DNA of 64,000 nt from assembly GCA_907163345.1 (NCBI GenBank), contig CAJQUN010000035.1:3407973-3471972 (forward strand), read 5' to 3'. This DNA comes from Haberlea rhodopensis (lineage: Eukaryota; Streptophyta; Magnoliopsida; Lamiales; Gesneriaceae). A model generated the notes under the pieces. It saw only the letters and a program-made list of their open reading frames with translations, made no database searches and was not told the origin of the DNA. Shown piece by piece: positions 58,736-64,000 of the stretch (the first letter of the stretch is position 1; the number at the start of each line of letters is the position of its first letter). Made by a program: the position numbers and the translations under genes.

Positions 58736-60792
58736 TGGTGAAACATGTGTTTTCCTTTGAAGGAACCCTATTATGTATACGACATGTAGTAAATCAAAGC
58801 TTCTCCCCATAAGTTAAATGGTTGATTTGCATTTAAAATCATAGCATTCACCATATCAACAAGGGTCCGCAACCGGATTCAAGTCTCAGTAGAATCCGAG
58901 GAATGCCTATCGAGCGCAGAACTATAATGGAAAGTTGAAGCTTACGAGATTGCCATTTGCATTGTTTGTCTTACCCCGATTCTTTCCTTCTGCCAATCCA
59001 TTATGTTGGGTACGTCAAAGGAGCCGTTCTTTGGTGAATTATTCCATGATCTTCACATGATTTATCAAATTTGATTGAGAAGTATTCATCACCTCTATCG
59101 TTCCTTAGAATCTTAATTTTACATTCCTTTTTATTCTCAAATTTGGTCTTGAATTCCTTAAATCTTTCAAATGCTGCATCCTTAGATTTAAGTAAGTAAA
59201 CATGAATATATCTCGAACTATCATCTATAAAGATAATGAAATATCTTTTACCTCCTCTAGCTATTTTTTCATTTAGTTCACAAATATCAGTATGTATTAG
59301 ATCCAATAACTTAGTTTCTCGTTCTTCCTTAGGAAAATGTTTCCTAGTTATCTTTACTTGTGCACACATTTCACACTTATTCAAGTGATCATACTTGCAG
59401 TGTATGTAATCATGATTCGACATATATTTAAGCATAGCATAATTTATATGTCCTACTCTAGCATGCCATAAAGTAGAGACTTAATAATATAAGCATAACT
59501 AATATTGATTTCATTGATACTGAGTTTAAACATGCCGTCAATGGAATAACCCTTGCCAACAAACACATCATTTTTTGTGATTACAAACTTATCAGACAAT
59601 AATAATCTTAAAAACTCTTTTCACTAGTAAACCTGTAGAAACCAAGTTTTTCTTTACATCCGGAGCATGATGAGCATTTGTGAGAGTTAGTTTGTGTCAC
59701 GATGTAAATTTCAGAAGCACGTTTTCTTTGCCCATCACTTGAACAGATGCATGATTTTCCATGAAGATATCACTATGTTTTTCAACATAAGTGCTGAACG
59801 ATTCTTTATTGTTGCATGCATGAATGATAGCACCCGAGTCAAGAAACCAATCATTGGTTCTTGCACTTGCTGCAACATATAATTCAGTCACCATGGCCAC
59901 GAAGTTCTTTTCTTCGTTAATTATTATGTTGGTCATATTGGTGTTCATGATAGTCATAGCATCATTTCCAGCAATTCTTATCCCCACAGTCTCTAATATA
60001 GTGCCTCTTTCTTTCACAATGAAAATATGCATTGTTCTTCTTGTTATGTCCGTTCTTGAAACTATTATTCTTTGCTTTAAGATTGTTATGAGTCTTTTCA
60101 AATATGTTTCGTGATTTTGCCCCCAGAGCATTCACTTACCGTTTCATATTCGAATCTATTCCATTTCCTTTCTTTCAGAAACTTTCCTTCCCTCATCCGA
60201 GTTTCACACTCGGTTTGTAAATGAGTATGAAAATGTTCAAATGTGAAATTCTTTGGTAAGTGCAACACCTTCTTTCGATAATTGTTCTATGAAGAAGGTA
60301 GTTTGGACAGAATTGATCCAATCTGAATTGAATCAGGAACATTCACTCCCAATTCTCTTAATCTGGAAACTAAGATTTTGAGTTCATGGACTTGATCCAT
60401 GACTGGCTTGTCATCATCAATTTTGAAATCAAAGTATTTCAATGCCAAAATTTATCTGTACCTCATTTTCCATTCTGAAAAGTAGTCTCCAAGGCAGTAC
60501 AGATTTCTCTGGTGATTCCTTTGTAGAATATAGATCATAAAGATGATGGTCAATGAATTCAGAATAAGGCCACGACACATCAATTCATCATCTCCACAAT
60601 TTTTCCTTTCTTGCCTTTAATGCGTCATTATCATCGGCATTTGGTTGAGGAATACGAGCCAAATATGGATCACGTATATAGTAAACAACAATGCTTGTGA
60701 GAAGAAACTTCATTCTGTCTTTCCATCTCGTAAAGTTTGTTCCATCAATTTGGTTCAACTTAATAGCATCGTGTTGAGCCAAAAACTTCATA
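58736..60792 (-). repeat. Copia D tandem duplication, unit 2
   Basis: 2057 bp and nearly identical to unit 1; the only difference I see is one extra C near 58755. It carries the same three open stretches (60588-60792, 59697-60131, 59001-59435) and the same 108-bp insert (58870-58977). The breakpoint shows 5 bases of shared sequence, TCATA, at 56675-56679, 58731-58735 and 60788-60792. Confidence 0.95.
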
Positions 60793-60842
60793 GCAGTATC
60801 ATTCAATGCCATTTTCGAAATTGCAAGAGTTGTTGCACTCAA
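60588..60842 (-). pseudogene. Copia D gag N-terminus
   Basis: Minus-strand frame with the conserved Copia gag start (FLAQHDAIKLNQIDGTNFTRWKDRMKFLL). The first ATG is the one in SKMALND, about 30 bases inside. The frame ends early at 60588 after KARKEKLWR, where intact members continue. It lies only a few bases from the 5' LTR, so the normal leader is missing or extremely short. Confidence 0.75.
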
Positions 60843-61014
60843 ATTGTTAGGAAACAGGGAATCGAAAATGACTTTGAGGCGTGAAGATACACTTTCGTGA
60901 GTGCAATATTACCTTGTTTATCAAGATAATTTACCCCAAGATACAACAAAGCCTATCAAGAACACTATGGAATATTGTGAATTAAAATCTCACATCATGT
61001 TTTTCATCAAAACA

Positions 61015-61017
61015 ATT

Positions 61018-61100
<83 letters not shown>
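61015..61100. repeat. (AC)n(AT)n microsatellite in the LTR
   Basis: About 16 bases of AC repeats pass into roughly 70 bases of AT repeats. The left LTR has only a short TATATA run at the matching place (52242-52252), so the tract expanded after insertion or during replication. Confidence 0.95.
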
Positions 61101-61103
<3 letters not shown>

Positions 61104-61381
61104 TATATGTATTGAATAGACATTATATCTCTTCATGAAGGAACATGTATTCTGATGAAAGAACATGTCTATTGGTAAGGAAGATAACTATTCTTTTGAA
61201 AGACAACTTCCAAAATGAAACTATTCAATTTTATGAAGAAAATCCGGCAATTAAACAGAACATGAGGTGCGCTAGCACCACCCAAGAGGTGCTAATGCGC
61301 CTATCTTTCTGTTTGAGAATAATGCAAAATGGCATGTGGCGTGCTAGCTCTACATGAGAGGTGCTAGCACTCCAACTCTTC

Positions 61382-61788
61382 TGTAGGATCGAGCGCTTAC
61401 CGCTTTACCGATAACTATAGTTAAGGGTAATGGCGCAACTTCAATCATTTCAACCATACACTCGCACAAGCGCCACGTGTTCGACCGATCACAAAGCAGA
61501 GGCAATTGTTGAACCCCAACAATCCCTCCCCCAATAATTGCACTCTCTGCAACTCATGGGAATCGAACACGCAGCCTGGCTCTGATACCAATTGTCGATC
61601 GAGCGTTTACCGCTTTATCGATAACTATAGTTAAGGGTAATGGCGCAACTTCAATCATTTCAACCATACACTCGCACAAGCGCCACATGTTCGATCAATG
61701 GCGCAACTTCAATCATTTCAACCATACACTCGCACAAGCGCCACATGTTCGACCGATCACAAAGCAGAGGCAATTGTTGAACCCCAAT
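61382..61788 (-). mobile_element. TRIM-like miniature LTR element nested in the Copia D LTR
   Basis: Two direct repeats, 61382-61521 (140 bp) and 61593-61788, both begin TGT..GATCGAGCG and the first ends CCCCAACA. Between them are only 71 bases: an ATCCCTCCCCC stretch (PPT complement) and, at 61578-61590, GGCTCTGATACCA, the complement of an initiator tRNA-Met primer site. It therefore lies on the minus strand and has no coding room, the hallmark of TRIM elements. The 5-bp target duplication TCTTC is at 61377-61381 and 61789-61793. The right LTR holds an internal 59-bp tandem duplication (61639-61697 and 61698-61756), and its terminal bases are altered to CCCCAAT. Confidence 0.82.
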
Positions 61789-62226
61789 TCTTCTATCCAA
61801 AAACCTGTATGACATACATATTTTTCATTTTTCCTTTCTTTGATCTTTTTCTTTCATTTCAAACATTGGATTTCAATTTATTGTATTAACAAACTATCTA
61901 ACATATCATACTTAGATCGTGTGAGATGATGGTCCGGGAATTACGGATCATAAGTCTGGAAAATACCATTATAAATACAAGCATCCAATAGTAGATGACA
62001 CACATTCAATTTGCTCATCAAAAAATACTCCCATACATATACATGGTTCTTCATATAATTACAGTAAAATATATTATGAAGAATTTATCAACCTCTTTTT
62101 ATTCTTGTTTTACTAATTTCTAATAGTTTGATCGTCTGAGTGATCATGCTGAGATAGTAGATGTGTCAAAGTTTAATCATACTCCAACATGCACACATAG
62201 TCACATACACAACTAAAGGAGGCATT

Positions 62227-62234
62227 CACGTGTC
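62227..62234 (-). promoter_or_regulatory. ABRE/G-box-type motif (GACACGTG on the minus strand)
   Basis: CACGTGTC on the plus strand contains the ACGTG core bound by bZIP factors of the ABF/AREB group. It lies about 1.08 kb upstream of the PP2C ATG. Single motifs of this size occur by chance, so the support is positional. Confidence 0.45.
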
Positions 62235-62467
62235 TGTTTTAGAAATATCTTGTACCTGTAACTCTGTAAGTATTCCGAAAATATTCTTAAAAAGCCAATT
62301 CTTAAAACATTATTAACATGTAGAAATGGTGAATATATGGTCTGACGAGTGTGAAAATAAATATAAAAAAAAAACAAATGTGCACACACGGAAAGCATCA
62401 ATCAGTTCAAAATGCCGCAACACGTAAACATGCGACAGCTGGTTATAGAAATGTCAACTAGTGGGAC

Positions 62468-62475
62468 CCACGTGG
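62468..62475 (+). promoter_or_regulatory. Palindromic G-box CCACGTGG
   Basis: CCACGTGG, 0.83 kb upstream of the PP2C ATG and probably near the core promoter, is a strong bZIP/bHLH target and fits an ABRE. Together with 62227-62234 it matches the abscisic acid-inducible expression known for clade A PP2C genes. Confidence 0.55.
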
Positions 62476-63303
62476 ACAGGTTTGAAGCAAAGTGTTGCGA
62501 AGATTCGACACGGAAATTCTCTTCGTTCGACACATAATTGTTTCTTTTTTTCGAAACTCTTTAAAAAAAGAAAACAAAGAATCCGTATCTTAGGCCTTAA
62601 ATGCCATTAAATGCTTTGTTTTGAAACGGTAAGCAACACAGCTCTTTCTTCCTTGTACGACTGAGTAATTTTCGGTTATTTTAATCTGTTGTTTTCGTGC
62701 TTGTAATTAAGGTTATATTTTACTTTCTGGTGGTTAGATAAAGTTTTAAATGTATTTTATTTCTTGAAAACATGATAGGTGTCCCAAATTCTCTATCTAT
62801 GTTCTTGAACTGGATGACGTGTGGGGATCAAAGACTGGATTTTTCAACACTTGGAGGGTAAGGCTAGAGAAAGCTGCCATTTTTAATCAAGGATTTAAGT
62901 GCGGGTTTCTTTTTCTCGATCTTTTTTATTGTTTAAATTGAATTTGGGGATTTCAAGAATGGTATTAATATTTTCTTGAAGAGCACCTTCTCAAATTATG
63001 GAACTTTTTTTTTATTACTTGTAAGTTCCTGTTCTGAAGGGTTTTTTCCTGCTCTCTTTCTCAAGAAGATGCTCAAAATTCTGTGTGAGAATTTTCTTGA
63101 ATTTGTTTTGCCCGTCTTTTTTAAGGAAATTGATTGCCCTTTCAAGCGCTTTTTAGTTCATTGATTCTTCTCCTTTAGGAGACTCTTATTCTGATTTCTT
63201 GAACCCTTGAGCGGATTTTTATCTTCTCTAAATTTAATATTGAGCCGTGAAGCCCTGTAGAAGTTCTTTCCGGTGTAATTTGTTAAAATATATCGGGGAA
63301 CTG

Positions 63304-64000
63304 ATGGATGAAATAACTCCAGTAATTTCTGTGTCATTTAAGCTGGGAAATCTTACCAGTGAGGACTCTGTGCTCAAGACTCGTGTTGATATTACTGGGA
63401 TTGAGCTCATATCTGACGCAAGCAGCTTGTTGTTAGAACCATCTATGACTAAACTGCCTTTATCCATTGAAAGCATAAATTTTTCTTCTGGTGTTCCACA
63501 AAATGGAGTTGTCACCAAGAACGAGTCCAATCTCGATAAATCGAGTATTGGCGAAGCCGATCTTTTGGCAACTAGCAGGGAAGGTGAGGTTCGTTTGGTA
63601 CTCAGTGATGCTATTAATCAAGAACTCGGGAAAGGTGGCTTTGTAGCACTCGATAGTGCCTCGATACCCGGCATTACAGATTCTGGATGTGAATCAAATG
63701 GAACTAACACGCCGTGTATTGACGAGAGTAAAGCATTGGAGATTGATTTGGAGCCAATATCACTTAGTTTCCTGGATAAAGACAGCAATGGTTCTCATAG
63801 TATCAACACATCCGATTCCCGGGAATCGATATTGGAATCGGTAGTAGTTGAGGATCTTGTTTTGGTAGGAGGGAATAGCGAGGCAATGGTTTTACATGGC
63901 CTGAGTAAAACAATTTCGGGATCTCTTTTCGAGGTTTTCGAAGAAACGAAGATAAATCTTAATTCCCCACCTCTTTGGGGATTGGTAACGATTCAAGGAA
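63304..64000 (+). CDS. HAB1: Clade A protein phosphatase 2C (HAB1-like), N-terminal part, cut by the window end
   Basis: From ATG 63304 the frame stays open for 232 codons to the window edge. It starts MDEITPVISVSFKLG, like the start of Arabidopsis HAB1/HAB2, continues with a poorly conserved acidic, serine-rich extension (about residues 20-215), and reaches PPLWGLVTIQG (about 222-232). That is the conserved entry into the PP2C catalytic domain, normally followed by an RxEMEDA block. HAB1-type phosphatases dephosphorylate SnRK2 kinases and are blocked by PYR/PYL receptors when abscisic acid binds. The metal-binding and catalytic residues lie outside the window, so activity cannot be judged. 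Other clade A members start differently, so HAB1/HAB2 is the best match. The name is from memory of the family. Confidence 0.83.
   Translation, partial: MDEITPVISVSFKLGNLTSEDSVLKTRVDITGIELISDASSLLLEPSMTKLPLSIESINFSSGVPQNGVVTKNESNLDKSSIGEADLLATSREGEVRLVLSDAINQELGKGGFVALDSASIPGITDSGCESNGTNTPCIDESKALEIDLEPISLSFLDKDSNGSHSINTSDSRESILESVVVEDLVLVGGNSEAMVLHGLSKTISGSLFEVFEETKINLNSPPLWGLVTIQG

Larger units (their letters stand above)
52052..61903 (-). mobile_element. Copia D: composite, internally duplicated Copia element
   Basis: The LTRs begin TGATAGGAAAC (left) or TGTTAGGAAAC (right) and end CTAACA. The flanking pentamers AATCA and TATCA match at four of five positions, a slightly mutated target duplication. 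Length is 9.85 kb because of a nested solo LTR (53409-54860), a nested TRIM-like element (61382-61788) and a ~2.06-kb tandem duplication. Coding is on the minus strand with gag nearest the right LTR. The gag-like frame starts directly beside the 5' LTR, and no primer site is recognised. It is non-functional. Confidence 0.9.
60845..61903 (-). repeat. 5' LTR of Copia D (right), with nested insertion
   Basis: Starts TGTTAGGAAACAGG and ends CTATCTAACA. It matches 52052-52693 apart from an expanded (AC)n(AT)n tract at 61015-61100 and the nested 407-bp element at 61382-61788. Confidence 0.88.
61904..63303 (+). promoter_or_regulatory. Upstream region and 5' UTR of the PP2C gene
   Basis: Non-coding DNA before the ATG at 63304. 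From about 62600 it becomes T-rich with long CTT/TTT stretches, typical of a long plant 5' leader, which may include a leader intron. The upstream part holds two ACGTG motifs listed separately. No other gene is seen. Confidence 0.55.

Noticed and set aside
60901..61119. 72-codon frame with an isoleucine-tyrosine tail
   Set aside because: The tail is the AT microsatellite; the rest is LTR sequence of Copia D.

Overview
The window is nuclear DNA of a flowering plant, most likely a eudicot. The evidence is GT-AG introns in plant-type genes, AT-rich intergenic DNA and several families of plant LTR retrotransposons with long LTRs. Three host genes stand in it: a complete ten-exon DHHC palmitoyltransferase of the PAT17 type (1116-5116, +), an intron-free coding region for a J-domain/DUF3444 protein (28479-30818, -), and the start of a HAB1-type clade A PP2C (63304 to the window end, +). 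The two spliced or truncated genes were recovered by reading exons by eye, because no single open frame shows them.

Most of the rest is mobile DNA, with boundaries fixed by LTR ends, primer-binding sites, polypurine tracts and target-site duplications (TSDs). From left to right: Copia A (8467-16874, +, TSD GGAAG, probably Angela lineage, broken); a chromodomain Gypsy element (17795-26510, +, TSD CATAA, Tekay/Del-like, broken by many small indels although its LTRs are nearly identical); a probable Gypsy-type solo LTR (36347-36991, -); Copia B (38701-45526, -, TSD AAATT, one intact 1375-codon gag-pol frame); Copia C (45642-51220, -, TSD CCAAA, a decayed relative of B that has lost its leader and part of its 5' LTR); and Copia D (52052-61903, -). 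Copia D carries three later events: a nested solo LTR (53409-54860), a nested TRIM-like miniature element inside its own 5' LTR (61382-61788), and a nearly perfect 2.06-kb internal tandem duplication.

Other structures are an unusual array of short palindromes (7275-8425, continued at 17055-17445 on the other side of Copia A), GATCGCC-rich hairpin arrays in two unrelated LTR families, a graded pentanucleotide tract in the LTRs of B and C, and a decayed gene next to a pararetrovirus-like TATA/leader region (32036-33600) that may be an endogenous pararetrovirus relic.

The host genes do not form a pathway together. PAT17-like acts in Golgi/endomembrane S-acylation, the J-protein is a probable nuclear co-chaperone, and the PP2C is a core negative regulator of abscisic acid signalling. 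The PP2C upstream region carries two ACGTG-core motifs that fit abscisic acid control. Copia B is the only mobile element here whose coding capacity looks intact, so it is the only candidate for current autonomous activity.
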